64,000 nt of DNA. Origin: Symsagittifera roscoffensis (taxonomy: Eukaryota; Xenacoelomorpha; Acoela; Convolutidae). The position numbers and the translations under genes are program-made. The notes beneath the pieces are model-generated. The model was given only the letters and a program-made list of their open reading frames with translations. It was not told the origin of the DNA and did not search any database. The stretch is from assembly GCF_963678635.1 (NCBI RefSeq), contig NC_087071.1:37783858-37847857 (forward strand). Direction: 5' to 3'. This document shows, one piece after another, positions 34,888 to 47,415 of this stretch. The stretch's first letter is position 1; every line of letters starts with the position of its first letter.

Positions 34888-35600
34888 TTGCTTCGATCAA
34901 TCGAGTCGTCGACATATCAGGATAAAAGATCAATTTTTTGTAGGTATGCTCGGGCTGACGACGATACGCATCTGCAGTACAACTACAATTTGGCTCTCAT
35001 TCAGTTAAAGCCATTCGAGAAAAGATTCAAGGAATGCGTAAATTTGAAACAGTGCTGTATTCAGACCATCAAAGGTGCTCTCAATCACTTTTTGCTTGTT
35101 CCTGTTGGTTCGAATGGTCCATTTAACTGCGCTGCTCGATGATGGTTTTTACCACATTATCCCGATACATCCCAACAAGCCTGAACAAAACGATACGGGT
35201 GTCAGTTAATGCATCACGAGGGTCAAGGAACGTCTTTGAGACTGTCATTTTTGGTGAGTCCTGATCAGCTAAAAAAAATTCTCTTCCATTTTTGACAGTA
35301 TAAATATTTTGTTTAAGTTGAATTGGCAAAAGTGTTCTTGAAGGCGGGTGTGTTGCCACCCCATCAAGTTTTTTTGCTATTCTCTTTTTCCGGGAGAGCC
35401 CCAAATTGAAGATAAGCGTTCTTCAGTTCACAAGGCGCAATTTTGGTGTTCGAGGTTCTCAAATATGTGCCATTTTGCAACCCAGAAAAACCAACCGAGA
35501 TGATCGTGAAACTTATTCCGCAGTCTCAAACGCTCACTATGAAAACTTTTTTGAAATGACTTCCTGGGTTCAGCCGACTCTAAGGATGCTAATTAGCTGA
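34888..35600 (+). pseudogene. BEL/Pao reverse transcriptase remnant
   Basis: Successive frame pieces: 'YNYNLALIQLKPFEKRF' (34980-35030), the pre-RT helix of Pao-type pol; 'IIPIHPNKPE' near 35155-35185, corresponding to the start of the RT palm; 'FTRRNFGVRGSQICA' near 35430-35475; and 'DFLGSADS' near 35560-35580, downstream of the catalytic YxDD position, which is no longer intact. All on the plus strand with several indels. Confidence 0.65.
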
Positions 35601-35814
35601 GTTCCGTCCTTGTGAAATTTTGAGTCTTCAGGAGGATTTGGAAATTTAAGAGCCTTTGGAGGATTTAAACTAACAAGCCTCGTCAGCACGGCTCCAGGAT
35701 TAAAAGCTAGAAATAACTCCAATACCAGAACTAGTTAAAGAGAAGCGGCTAATCTTGAAAACCCTTTAAAACAGATATCGAGATTTCCTCGGTATCAAAA
35801 ATTGATTCTACTTT

Positions 35815-36210
35815 CACCTGGACGGACAACACGATCGTTCTTCCATGGTTGAGATCAACAACCAAATCTCCAAATTTTGTTGCAAAACTCGTCTTCAAAG
35901 TTCTTAGAGCTACAAGTGTTGACGAGCAGTTTCATGAATCGTGCAATGATAACCCAGCTGATATTGCTACACCTGGTATTGCTGGGGAAGCATCTAAAGA
36001 TAGCAACTGGGTCACAACCTTCCCAACCAGACTTATAGATTAACCTGAAAATTCGTCTAAGTAGAATTAATTACGATCTCAACGAATAATTGGAACACTC
36101 TTTAAATATCTCTTCGGCTACAAAAAGTAACAAGCCGGTATTCATTTGGCGAATTTATAGCTCCTTTCTAAAACTTCAGCGTGTAGCCGCCTATATGATG
36201 AGGTTGCTCC
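35815..36210 (+). pseudogene. BEL/Pao RNase H to integrase linker remnant
   Basis: Reads 'TWTDNTIVLPWLRS', the RNase H 'WTDS' block, then 'NFVAKLV' and 'CNDNPADIATPGIAG', which is the well-known 'NPADIxSRG' signature of BEL/Pao polyproteins, open to the stop at 36041-36043. A following piece ('LKLQRVAAYMMRLLP') fits the region before the integrase. Confidence 0.75.
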
Positions 36211-36794
36211 CGTGTCATGAAAATTTCGATACGATAGTGTAAAAGCCGATCCACTTGCATTACAAATTGCTCAGGAAAAGCTGTTGAGACCAGCTCAATC
36301 AGAGTAGTTTCCAGCCCAAAGCAAAGTTCTTAATAGCAACATGTCATTCGAGAAGTCTAGCCGATTAGATTTTCTCACGCCACTTATTGGCCCAGTTGGA
36401 TCATACGTTGAACTGGCTGTAACCTCCGCATTCCCCTCTTCAACTTCGTATCGAATCATCTAATAACTTGAACAGTCGCCTTTTACTTGTCTTTTAATTT
36501 TTAACATTCCTTTAAATTCTGTATAATGGTTTAGGTATTGAATATCTTCAGTCATTTATACAAGTTTTTGTATGCTGTCTTTGGGCTCCGTGCTGCACTC
36601 CTTTCCATCGAACAACGTTGCGCGAAGTGTCAAAAACGGAATGTACAAGTAGCCTAGCCAAGCATACTTGATTTGAAATATGAACGTTTTAGCTATCGGC
36701 AACTTCCCTTCGCCTACTGTGGAGTGATTTGATTGGTTTAATTTTTTGTAAAGATCCTGCGAAGCTCGGAAAACCGTGGGGTTTTTTTTCTGTT

Positions 36795-37240
36795 TTTATG
36801 GATTACATTCCTCGCAGTCCATATCGACTTCGTTCTGTCTATGGACACTAGTTCCACCGTCATGGAGATTGAACGCTTTAATGAAAGAAGCGGAACGACT
36901 GCGGTTTTCTGGACCGATAACTGAAGTACTTTTGTCGGCTCGTCAATTAAACTTTTTTGTGCATCGAGAACTGGAATAAGCATGCACCAGCCTAACTAGT
37001 TCACAAAAGAAAAACAAGGAAGTTCAGTCCACTCAGTGCTCCACTTCACGCTGGCGTTTGGGAGAGATTAGTCCGTGGTGCAAAGAAAGTTGACTAATCA
37101 GTTTTAAGCTGTAGAAAACTAACAAACGAGGTCCGCCAAACCGCGTCATGCCATCTAGAGCAATCGCAGAACGCTAACCCGTTGAAACCTAAGTTCCGAC
37201 GCTAACGATCCCCAAGTGTTGACACCGAACCATTCAACAT
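36795..37240 (+). pseudogene. BEL/Pao integrase remnant
   Basis: Open from about 36795 to a stop at 36922: 'LAVHIDFVLSMDTSSTVM', 'IERFNERSG' and 'FWTDN', matching the first and second Asp regions of BEL/Pao integrases; then 'STFVGS' beyond a stop. Near 37185-37235 'SSDANDPQVLTPNH' fits the conserved C-terminal 'LTPxHFL' block. Frameshifts separate the parts. Confidence 0.7.
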
Positions 37241-37250
37241 GCTCTACATA

Positions 37251-39390
37251 TCATAACTTTACGCATTTTTAGCGATAATAACAGGAAAAAATTGTGAATA
37301 AAAAATTTGAGATAGGGTTAAGAGCTGGGAAAAAAGAAAGCCCTTAATATTTTGCTCTAAAGCGAACGCTCCTAAATTTTGAACGCTTCGACTGATTAGA
37401 ATTGAAAACGACCCTGAGTTCTCCCGAAAAATAATCACTGGAACTTTCCAAGTCTTGATTTTGACAGAAATCTGATTTCATAAGTTCTACTTAAAATATT
37501 CTTTGCTTTATTAAATTATAACAGCAAATTAATTTGAGCAATCCGATATCAGTATAATTTAAAAGAGAGGAAATCATACGGATTTTCTACTGTTTCTCTC
37601 TATTAAGAAAGACTTCGACGAGTAACCGTTGAATTTGTTATGTTTTCTTGGTCGCTGAAAACAAACTTGTAATTTGGTACCCGTACTTAGCATCGGTTCT
37701 TTTTCTATTAGATTATATAGAATATAGATTATTTCCACAGATATTCTCTTATTTTCAGTACAGAATTGATCTTTTTTGGAATTTACAATTTATTGAGTAG
37801 TAGTTCTAAGGGTTAAAAGAGTTCAAAAAATTCAGTTTGGTTTCTGTTAGGTAGGATAGTGTTGTTTTGTTCAGTTTCTTGGTATCTTTCTTTGTGATCA
37901 TTTGAGGTCGATTCCAGGGACTTCTCGGATGAAGTCGTTGTGAGCAGCTGGTCCGACTGAAATGTAGTCCCACTCGCATTTGCCCTGATATGTTTCTCTG
38001 TCAAATTCAGTTTTCATTGGTTTGGTTTCCCAGTTTTTTACACATTTATACACTTATTTTTATACATTTTTTAAATCTTATGATTATTTTTGAATTGTAA
38101 ATTAAAATGATTTAGTTTAGAGTTTCATAATCAACATGTATTGTACATTTCTTAATATTATACATTATTTAGAATAGAATTAAACCATTTCTATTCTGAA
38201 AAACGAAAAAAAAATCAAATTTTTGAGGTGAATTTCAAGTTTTATCATGTGTTCTTTTTGAATACGTTCTAGTGGCGAGCGAAGAAGCCCCCCCCCCCCC
38301 CCTAGGAGACTAGCCAAAATTACGCCCTGAGTAAAATGGTAATAGCTAGCTAGTTTATCGTACAAGCGAACTTGTTTTTTGTTTATCGTGCAAGCAAAAA
38401 TATGTTATTTATTTCCGGTGAAACGCTCGAATAGTCAGTTTCTAGAAAAACATTAGGTCGTACAAAAAACTCGAATAGATCTTGTGAGGGGGGGGGGGGG
38501 TTGTAAAATTATAAGAAAAAGAAAAAAAACAAGAAAAAGTTCAGATTATCCCCGCATCTTGAAATCTCTTGTAACTTTCAAAGTTTTTGATGAACTCAGA
38601 TTCTCTCGGTGAATTAGGTTCAGCCAATATTGTAGTTTGTTTTGATATACATGACGCAACCCGGAATAGATTGGTTGCAGATGGCAGGCATGTTTTTTGA
38701 AAACGAAGAAGACTTTGAGAATTTTTAAAAACAAACCAAATCGATTCCCCCAGTTATGGAAAATTGAATTACAGTGATTACAAAAATTCTTCTTTGTGGT
38801 TGACGCACATGCTGACAACTTGCCACCAATTAAACCCAAATAAAATGAAATAATTTTTTTCGAGAAATTAGTTTCATACTTCAGATAAAATAGTTTAACA
38901 AACCAAAATTAGTAATTTTACAATGAAATTTTTTAAATAATTTTGTTGCATATTTTTGAGCGCAAAAATTGATTTATATCGACCAATTTCTTGACTCGTA
39001 AGAGATATATTTGCGCAATTGCTGATTGACAATAATGACTTTTTAGCTATTGTCTTTTTCATTGCCTTTTTCGAGCTTAAAATTTTATGTTTGTGACCTT
39101 TTTTTTTTAAAATTCTATAACATCAATCCTTTTTTAATAAAAAATCGAAACATAAACTTTTCCTCATAGTTATCTCAGGATTTTTGTTTTGCAATAAAAA
39201 CGAATTTAATTTCCAGATGTGACTATTTTTAGTTCTGTTGAATCCGACAACAATTTTTCCATGCACGGATTTCAATTAACATTTTTTTGATTTCAGAAGT
39301 GTGACAGACCTGTTGTTGAAGTGGTCTCCGAGTCTCCGACCATCCCTGGTTCACCCTCCAAAATAGAAATAGAGATCGTCGGCGACTTCG
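37251..39390. other. non-coding with homopolymer tracts
   Basis: No gene. Notable are a C tract at about 38288-38301 and a G tract near 38489-38501 roughly 200 bp apart, two TTTATCGTRCAAGCRAA repeats near 38355-38400, and a lone CCCGTAC end at 37680 similar to the elements at 39394-40296. Confidence 0.4.
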
Positions 39391-39393
39391 GTG

Positions 39394-40296
39394 CCCGTAC
39401 CCAACGGAAGCTGTTTTTCTAGATAGAAATTCTATGTAGATTATCTATCCTAGTTTTCTCGTATTTTCCGTGCAGAATTGATCTATTTCTTTTCTAGTTT
39501 AGAAACAAACAGTTTCTGAAAAGAAATAACCAGAAATGAGTTCACTGCTCAACCGCAACGAGATAAACATGCTTCGAGTATAGAAAATAGCAGTAGCGAA
39601 TACAATGCAAACTTACATTTGTTATGACATTGTTATTCTCCTAAGAAGGTCGGGGGTTCGAAACCCTCCAGTTTACGTTTTTCTAGCTAGAAATAGCCTA
39701 GGTTTAGCTAATTTCTGATCATTATTAGCATTAGAAATTAAGTATTCAAAGAAAATCCATGCTTTATCTAAACATTTCAAAAATAATTTCTGACCAGAAA
39801 TTAGATTAGGTACAAAGCATTTCAGGTCAGAAATAAACAATTTTCTCTGTACGGGTGATCAACGCGAATAAGTACAAAACAATGCAGTGCAGAAATTATT
39901 GTGACTCGACAGTGAACATTCTTACTGGAAAACTTTAATATTTTTTGGTTATTCAAAATATTTCAGCCATTTTCAAATTGAATATATAAAAATCAATTGT
40001 TTTCAAGAGCCTAGATTTAAAAAATTTCTGAACAAATATTGGATGAAAAGAAAAATTTTTCTGATTAGAAATAATCCAGTTTTAGAAATATTTTGACCAG
40101 AATTTAGATAGGAAGAAAGCTTTTTCTGATTAGAAATAGCCTAGATTTATAAATTTGTGACCAGAAATGGGATTAGAACTTTTTTTTGTAGAAAATCCAT
40201 GCTTTATTTAAACATTTCGCAATGAATTCCTGACCATAATTTGAGATCGGAAATTAAGTATTTTATGGCGGAATTAACGATTTTCTTAGGTACGGG
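39394..40296. mobile_element. cluster of CCCGTAC/GTACGGG-ended repeats
   Basis: One left-type end, CCCGTACCC near 39394, and two right-type ends, GTACGGG at 39849-39855 and GGTACGGG at 40289-40296, bracket sequence built of repeated units with TTTCTGATTAGAAATA, GACCAGAAATTAGAT and GAAAATCCATGCTTTAT. It looks like two related TIR elements in tandem or one nested in the other. A T-arm-like sequence (GGGGGTTCGAAACCCTCC, about 39653-39670) lies inside. Confidence 0.45.
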
Positions 40297-41964
40297 TAAA
40301 CAGGTTAACGGTAAATATCCTGACAATTGTGCCATAATAACAAAGATTGATCTTTTCCTGTTCCTAGCACACTCAACTTTGAAAAACTATTTTGTCGTTA
40401 TTACAGTGCTAATTTGAATTTAAAAGAACAAAACAAGATATTAAAACAAATTTAATCAAATTGGGTGAAAATAAGACAAAAAAGCTCTGAGACAAAAGTT
40501 GCTTCAAACATCACTAGAAGCAGTATGATGCATTTTTCTTGCAAAAATTGCAAGAGAACTTTACCCAAAAAATGGATCTTTTTAGCGTTTTTTAGTTTAT
40601 CAAGATTTACGTCTAAACTTCAAACTCAATTAATAAAAAAGTTATATCTGAAGAAGTCTCTTAAGCAGCACATCAATTTTTTAAAAGGGTTAAATCTCGA
40701 AAAATTTGCGAAAAGCGTTGGAAAATTTTTCTAAGCAAAGATTTTGTTTTAAATAGTAAAAAAAAAATTTTTTGTTTATACAGATTTTCGAAAACTTTAC
40801 TCTGCTAGAAATTTGTTGGGTCATATTTGAGGCTTCTTGCCATGAATTTTTTTAATTAATTAACTAGAGTGTTTAAGCGTTACGCTTGATAAACTTAGAA
40901 AAGACAAATTGACAGATTGTTGAGGTGAAATTTTTATTGCGAGTTTCTTAAAATAGATTGATTCATAACAATTCCGGTGAATTTTGAGCAATTTTTTTTG
41001 TTTATGGAAAAATGCTACTCATACAATTTTTAAAAACGAAAAAATGTTACCATGGATATTTCATACAATTTTCTGTACATATGAAATTAAATGGTAAAAA
41101 GTTTTTCATATATGGAAATTGGATGATAAAAAAAAAATTTGGTCTAATTTTGGTCTAACCCGGTTTTTCAAATTCTTGGATCGATTTAAGTGTCTAAAAA
41201 CTCGATTTATTTTGAATGGATTTTCTTTTTCCGCTAAAATCTATCCGATTTTTGCCAAAATCCATTTGAATGCATTTTGAAAGATTCCTGAGCAGATCAA
41301 TTATAGTGTATAAATCATTTTAAGCAAAAAATACTTTAAAACAGTTTAAGCAAAAATCTATGTAAATTCAGGAAAACGGTCATTATAAATTAAATTTTGA
41401 TCTCAAAATCATGCAATCAAATTGTAGAAATTCATCAGTCAAAAAAAATTTTGATTGAAAACCTATCTAACGAATCGAGGAAGTTGTCGATACAAATCAG
41501 ATTTTAAGTTATCGTCTACAAAATTATCGAAAAAATCAATGTTAACTCAATCAATGTGCTGGTCGCTTCTTGACCTGTAAAGTCCGAAATGCAAAATTTT
41601 GTTTGCGGTGAGGTACAAAAACTTATTAAATAAATTCAAAATCTTTTACAACACTTTCTTAAATACTTTTAAACATTTACAACTCAACTGTTGTACAGAT
41701 CAAGCATACTTTTAAAAATGTTGAGGAGCAAGTTTTTGCATCAAAAAATCATTAGAAAAAACTTTTGTTCCTAAATTTCGTTTGTCATAAGCACCTGTAA
41801 TCGGTCTATTCAATTCTGCTTAACCTGTTCATATTCCTCACAAACGCAGTCTCCGTATCCACAAAATGTAGGTTCTCTGGTATTTCCACTGAATTCTGTT
41901 TCTAGTCAAGTCTTAAAAATCATTTCCAACATGATGCAAATAAGCCTTGAAATAATAAAATTTT
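40297..41964. other. non-coding; fragments of dispersed repeats
   Basis: Bases about 41010-41165 carry fragments of the CCCGGGTTGACC family (TCATACAATTTT, ATATATGGAAATTG, GGTCTAACCCGG). Bases about 41165-41545 resemble part of the TIR element at 55614-56768 (shared 'GTGTCTAAAAAC', 'GATCTCAAAATCATGCAATC'-like blocks). No gene is seen; the 89-codon frame at 40465-40734 has no domain and no ATG start. Confidence 0.4.
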
Positions 41965-42034
41965 GCTACGTATAGGCTTCGAATGTGCGACGTCCAGAAA
42001 TGGAATCTCACGCCCTGCCCTCTCGGTCACGAAC
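41965..42034 (-). repeat. tRNA-like sequence (tRNA-derived repeat head)
   Basis: On the minus strand an A-box-like GTGACCGAGAGGGCAGGGCG (42030-42011) and a B-box-like GCACATTCGAAGCC (41988-41975) are spaced as in tRNA genes. Cloverleaf pairing is poor, so this is more likely a SINE head or pseudo-tRNA than a functional tRNA. Confidence 0.4.
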
Positions 42035-42844
42035 ACTTAACATTCGACGATTACTAGTCACAAATAAGGCAGCTACATATGCCGATAAACTGCCAATGCG
42101 ATGCAGCAAAAGTGGGATCATATACAATGAGACGCAGTTCTGCAAGTAATAATTTGGAATATCACATATTGAAGGCATTCACACGAGCTTTGCATGTAAT
42201 AATTTGGAAAGCATAAAGTCACATTAAGTTTAGTTTTTTTATTTCGAAAAATTGCGAAACATCTTGAGTTAGAACCTTTCAGAAATAGAGTTTTTGTTGT
42301 TGTTATATTGTTTGGCTAGTGAAATTTTACAAAAACTTCTAATTTAATTGCTTGATAAGTGATTTACTAAAGATTCTATGCAAAAAAGATTGGCATTTTT
42401 CTTCTATGGACGCGAATCCGATTAATCTTATGTGAGAGAATGAGTCGTGTCTGTAGTTTCAAGGCACCTGTCAAAATTGGTACACATGATGATCAATTTT
42501 TTTTCTTTGTAGGGTTCTGAATGAGACCACAATTAGGAAATGCAACCTCCAAAATTTAAATCACTGACAAAGGGAGCTGAATCGTCAATTTTTTTTTTGC
42601 AAATGTAGGCATAATTTTTTCCCCCTTTTTCCAGTATGGGGCTGAATGAGCCCATTTTTCAAAAAAAGATAAATATGCTCAATGTTTTTCAAAATGAGTT
42701 TCATGAGCCCATTTTTCATCAAAATTAGCACAATTTTCGATCTCCGTTTTTCCAGTGTTAAGACCGTGTAAAATAGGAAAAAACTATCAGCAGGTGTGAC
42801 CAGATATGATGTTTCGGCTCTCCAACTTGAGGTGATAGTATACC

Positions 42845-43100
42845 CGATGATTATATCCTCGCGAAAGACTGAATGAGCTTTTGGGAGGACTCATCAATCT
42901 CCTGGAATGTTAGGCAAACATTCTATGGATCCAATTGGATCTTTCATTTTTCTAAATTGGTTTCTTATGTTGAGTGATTTAGGAAATCAACTCAGGTAAT
43001 TGAAGGATCTAACTGAATCTATAGATTGTTTTCCTGGCATCCCAGTAGATTGATGAGTGTCCAGGAGGTCCTTCAGTCTTTCGCGAGGATAAAATCATCG
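42845..43100. mobile_element. 256-bp foldback/MITE with ~88-bp inverted repeats
   Basis: The left arm starts CGATGATTATATCCTCGCGA and the right arm is its inverse, ending TCGCGAGGATAAAATCATCG. The outer 30 bp are almost perfect; the arms remain about 80% similar to about 88 bp, including CTCATCAATCT and a TATRGAT block. The centre is short. Target duplication not evident. Confidence 0.75.
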
Positions 43101-44029
43101 ATTAAATCAAGCTCCTCAGATTGCTTAGATGTGTCAAGATTGAAATGGACCCAACGCCGTTGCAGATGGAACGAATCAAACCGCATTTTGCCTTTTTCTT
43201 TTCCATCCTGAAAAAAAAATTCAATTTTTGTCGAATATCTCCATCTCGATCATTTTTTTCGAATGCGGCAACTTCATCAGCTTCTTTCCAGTCCTCCTCC
43301 GTATTTGAACCGAACTTTGACACAATGGGCTTTAATTTTTTCTCATCCATGCTCTAGCGCACGTTTTTTTTGCGCTTGCCTCCTCTGTTACTTGGCAGAA
43401 AGGATCGGACATATACTTATCAAATTCTGCAAGTCCAGCTTTTCCAGAAAATAATTTTTTTCCGAGTTATTGTTTGTTTTTTTCCTCTGAGTTCAGTGCT
43501 GATTTAAATTATGCGGACGAAACGCATGTAAAAAAAATCAAACACATTTTTCTCAAATTGGTTTGATTATAGGTGACAACTGATGTACACAAAACGTGCT
43601 TAAAATGTTAGCAGATTTGATTTGCGTATTTTGTTTGGCGATATTCGAGTACAAATTTTTCTCCCAAAAACTAATATTTTTGGCTTTATTATGGTCAATA
43701 AAAACCTATGACAATTATATTTGTTCAATTCCTGACAGATCAATTTCAAGTTGAGCCACTCACATAGCTCAACAAAATTTAAGAAAGGTGTAATCTCAAA
43801 AACATAAAACTATTCATTTTTTCAAATTGAATTAGTTTTGTTTGATAACCAAGGAATGTCCTTTTCACTTTATATAACGCCAATTTTTATTAAACATTTC
43901 TTTAAACGTTTTGCGCCAATAATTGGAGATTAACCCTCCTCAATTTTTTTGAGCTGCAAAAGAGACTCATTTTGAAACTTTTCAGCATTTGACCCAGTAG
44001 TTTTGGCGTATTTTTGTTTGTATAAAAAA
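43101..44029. other. non-coding, no gene seen
   Basis: The frames at 43102-43454 on both strands overlap each other and lack any domain. The sequence is AT-rich with no clear repeat structure. Confidence 0.4.
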
Positions 44030-44716
44030 AGTTAAAAAAATGACACTTTTTGGTGGTAAAATTTTGTTCAAAGACCACGGTTACTCAGGGCTAGAGTCAC
44101 CAAAAGTAGCCGTAACAGTTTTTCATGTACAATGCTTTGTAAGTGAAACAAAGCAGATGTTTTACAAAAAGGTTATAATGAAAGTAACTAATTTCTAAGT
44201 TTTAGCAAAACGTTTCAAAAACGTTTCATTAATTATGCATTGCCGTAAGCACACAAAATCACGCAATACAAAATAAATCTTTGAGAGTTTTTGAAAAATT
44301 TTATGAAGAGAAACGGAGAAGTAATTAAATTTTGTGTATCCAAGCCTAAGTTAAGCACAAACAAATTGACTTTTGCAATAAGAAAAAATTCAAAAAAAAG
44401 TTTTGTTTGAGTAAAAAAAATCGTTTTGCTCTAGAAAAGTACAAATAAAATTTTCGGGGAGTTTTTGTAATTTCGGTTTGTCGCCATCAAACAAATGCTT
44501 CCATTTGTGTAAATTGTATGACCAGAAACTTTTTGTCGAACATTTTTTTTTTCATATGTGACGAAACGCCATTTTTTTGCCAATCAAGAAAAAAATTCTT
44601 CTGACTTCGGTTGCAACATTTTTGCAAAAATGTATGGAATTTTAATGACTAGCATTTTTCTTTAGACTTAGTTTATGGATTTTTATGATTAGCTTTTTCC
44701 GTCTATGGAGGTCAAT
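44030..44716. mobile_element. diverged relic of the CCCGGGTTGACC TIR family
   Basis: Collinear with the interior and right part of copies A and B: 'ACCACGGTTACTCAGGG', a TATCCAAGCCTAAGTTAAGCAC block, 'TCGCCATCAAACAAATG', and a right end TATGGAGGTCAATTC in place of TATGGAGGTCAACCC. The left third is missing. Much older than the copies inside the hAT. Confidence 0.7.
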
Positions 44717-44719
44717 TCA

Positions 44720-45149
44720 GAAGCACTGTACCAGGTCTTAGATCAAAATCACAGATATAAGATGCAATTTTTCTCTTTAATGAAATAACATAAAATTATC
44801 ATAACATAAAATTAACATAAAATTTTTTAACATAAAATAATAATAATTGATACTGCTAATGAAAAAAGAAACTTCAATGTAGATATAGGCCTGACTGGTA
44901 CCAAATTTACCCCATTTATTCTGAACGAATTTCGGATGGCATATTCAACTAATCGGGAGCAGATAAAGCTTCTCGGTTGAATTGTTTCCTTCTTTCATCG
45001 TGAACTGTTTGTCAGAAAAACTATGAATTCGCCTCTGCCATTTTAATCTCCTTTATATTACAGTGTTGTCTTCAATTTTAGGCCTGCTCTTTTTGTTTGC
45101 TTGTCGTGCAGGATTGGTCATCTAATAATCAGCCTTTTCTCTGACCTTT
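44720..45149. other. non-coding, no gene seen
   Basis: AT-rich spacer with a short ACATAAAATT repeat near 44788-44840. Confidence 0.4.
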
Positions 45150-45490
45150 TTCTCATGAGCTCCTGACAATTTGATTTTTTTACCCTGTCGACACCTGCGG
45201 CTTCTGATTACTCCTAAAAATAAATTACTATTTTATCTTGTTAACAACTGCACTCCTGGCTCCCGAAAAAAATCATTTTTAACCTATCGACTTTTGCTCA
45301 AGGATACTGACAACCTATTGCTATTTTACCATGACGAAACCCGGGCTCCTGACTCCTGAAACCTATTCCTATTTATTCCTATTTTTTCCTGTTGACTACT
45401 GGGCTCCATACTCCTGGCAATCTTTCCCTTCTTTATCCTGTCGACACCTGGGCTCCTGACTGCTGACAATCTATTCCTTTTTAAACTAGG
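45150..45490. repeat. degenerate minisatellite, period about 65-75 bp
   Basis: About five or six imperfect copies of a unit with CCTGTCGACACCTGGGCTCC, then TGACTCCTGACAAYCTATT and CCTATTTTAT. No gene overlaps it. Confidence 0.6.
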
Positions 45491-47415
45491 AATAGTTGAT
45501 AGAGATTGGGAACCGAAGTACACATTTTTTCTGTCTCGCCATTTTAACTGCACTCAGAAATGAAAATGAAAATGACAAAGCAATAGTTTAATATGTTTCA
45601 ACGGGGTAGCTTATACTTTCAAACAATAAAATGAATGTTTCTTTTTTGAACCAATTAGTGTTTGTTAAACCAAAAAAAAATCTTCTAAATTATTTGCTCT
45701 ATCTAATTGAAGGATAATTTAAATTAAAAATTTGGTCAATTTTGAATTACAAAAACGTTGTAAATGGCTTGAATAATTTGAAGGGGCAACTTCATCTAAA
45801 AACAATGCAAAACATTGTCCTCGTTAACCAGTAAATGACGCCAATTGATCAAAATAGAAAAAATCTCAAACTGGAAGCTTAACGAAACGCTTCGCAAAAC
45901 AGTGACCGTAAAATGGGTAAAAGAGAAACAATAAAATATAATGACATAATTCATTTCAATTTTTGAACATATCCATGTATAAATGATTATCAGTTTAAAA
46001 CTGTTTCTGCTTTTCAACAATTGGTGTTCAATTTTTTTTGATCATTTTTCATTGTGCTTTGTATATAGGTTTTTTGCTCACTTCAATATCAATGTATGAA
46101 AAAAGTTTTCTCATGGGGAAAAAAATAAGCACTGTTAATTTTAGTTAATATTATAAACTGTTAACAGTGATAATATCAATTCCAAATTTATGCTGATTAT
46201 TTCAGATAATTGAGTTGTATGTAATTGAAAAATTACAAAAAAAAAACGTGTGTAGAAGTATTGGGAACTGGTACATCCATCTCGAAAAACCAATACTACA
46301 AACACTTGTAAAATGCGTAAACTTACTTTTGGTATATGTAAGCGCAAACTTGGAGATGGTATGAACAAGTGTAGCCAGTTATTTTGCAATTAGTACAGAA
46401 ATTTCCAAGCATGAACTTAAAAAGAATTTCATATTTTTATGTCTTTTTTTCAGTGTGGTGTGAAGAAGGGAGCTAAATATTAAACAAAAGATTAGACATA
46501 CTCGACAGTCATAGTAAAATAAGCAAAAACGAAAATACTTATTTAGCAAATTGACAAGAAAAAAAAATAAAATAAAAAAAATCAAAAAATTTTTCGCCAC
46601 TTTTTTTAATTTTTTGGATTTTTTGATTCCAGTAAGGCTCTAAAATGCTCAAAAAAAAACTAATGTTACTCGAGTAAAACTTCTTTTTTATTTTTTAGTT
46701 GAGCTATTGTAAGCTTTTAAGCCATCAAAATAACTTTTAAAAGCCTGCTCGCTCGCTTCATCAGCTCAGGATTTTTTTCTCCAATTCATCAGCAACCAAT
46801 TTTTCTCAACTCAGGAAAAAAATTTTGATAAATTTTAATGTCGTTCGAAACAGGACTGTAAGGGCTTTAAAATATTATTATTCAAATTCATTTAATTCGT
46901 TTTGATGATTTTTTATAGTTTTGCGTGGAAAAAAAAAGAACCAAAAAATAAACACACCAGAATACAAATTTCCTCCACATTCTTTAAATGGTCGGAACAC
47001 CTCTAAATGGTCGGAACAAACTCTTTTTTGAGTTTATCCTGAAATTCCGAAATGAGTTTTTTGCTATTCTGGCTGTGGTCTGGTCAAAAGTTCCTGTGTC
47101 AAAGCTTTCGTCGTACAAAAAAAGAACGGTGAGACTCAACATTGGTATTCCAGACCGTTGATAATTTGAATAGGCCGTTCCAGACCATCAAGACTCATGA
47201 AAAGATTTTCATCTATGATCATATGAAACCGGTGTAGCCTTTCCTCTCATCTGAAAATCCTCGACGTTGTCAGAATTTTCAGGTCGCGACGTTGATACAA
47301 GAAAAGAATGGCGGCGCGAGTTAAGAAAAGGCTGAAGGCGCGAATGTTGCGCAACATCAATAGCGGATTAAGGAGGGGGGCGGATGCTTTTTTCAGGGAT
47401 TCGACCCCTTGCCTA
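45491..47415. other. non-coding, no gene seen
   Basis: AT-rich sequence with long A and T runs. Antisense frames at 45796-46600 are short and low complexity. Confidence 0.4.

Larger units (their letters stand above)
33960..37250 (+). mobile_element. decayed BEL/Pao LTR retroelement (gag end to integrase)
   Basis: Pieces of a BEL/Pao polyprotein appear in the right order on the plus strand but in shifting frames: a gag Cys cluster with 'QKLCLSCLK' near 34060; RT at 34890-35600; RNase H and post-RNase H region at 35815-36210; integrase at 36795-37240. No single frame is longer than about 85 codons. LTRs were not found. Even base composition compared with the flanks also marks the old coding sequence. 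Dead element. Confidence 0.7.

Noticed and set aside
35123..35404. Minus-strand frame of 93 codons
   Set aside because: Antisense to the BEL/Pao RT remnant, whose plus-strand signatures are clearer.
43102..43454. Several overlapping small frames on both strands
   Set aside because: Low-complexity, mutually exclusive and without domains.
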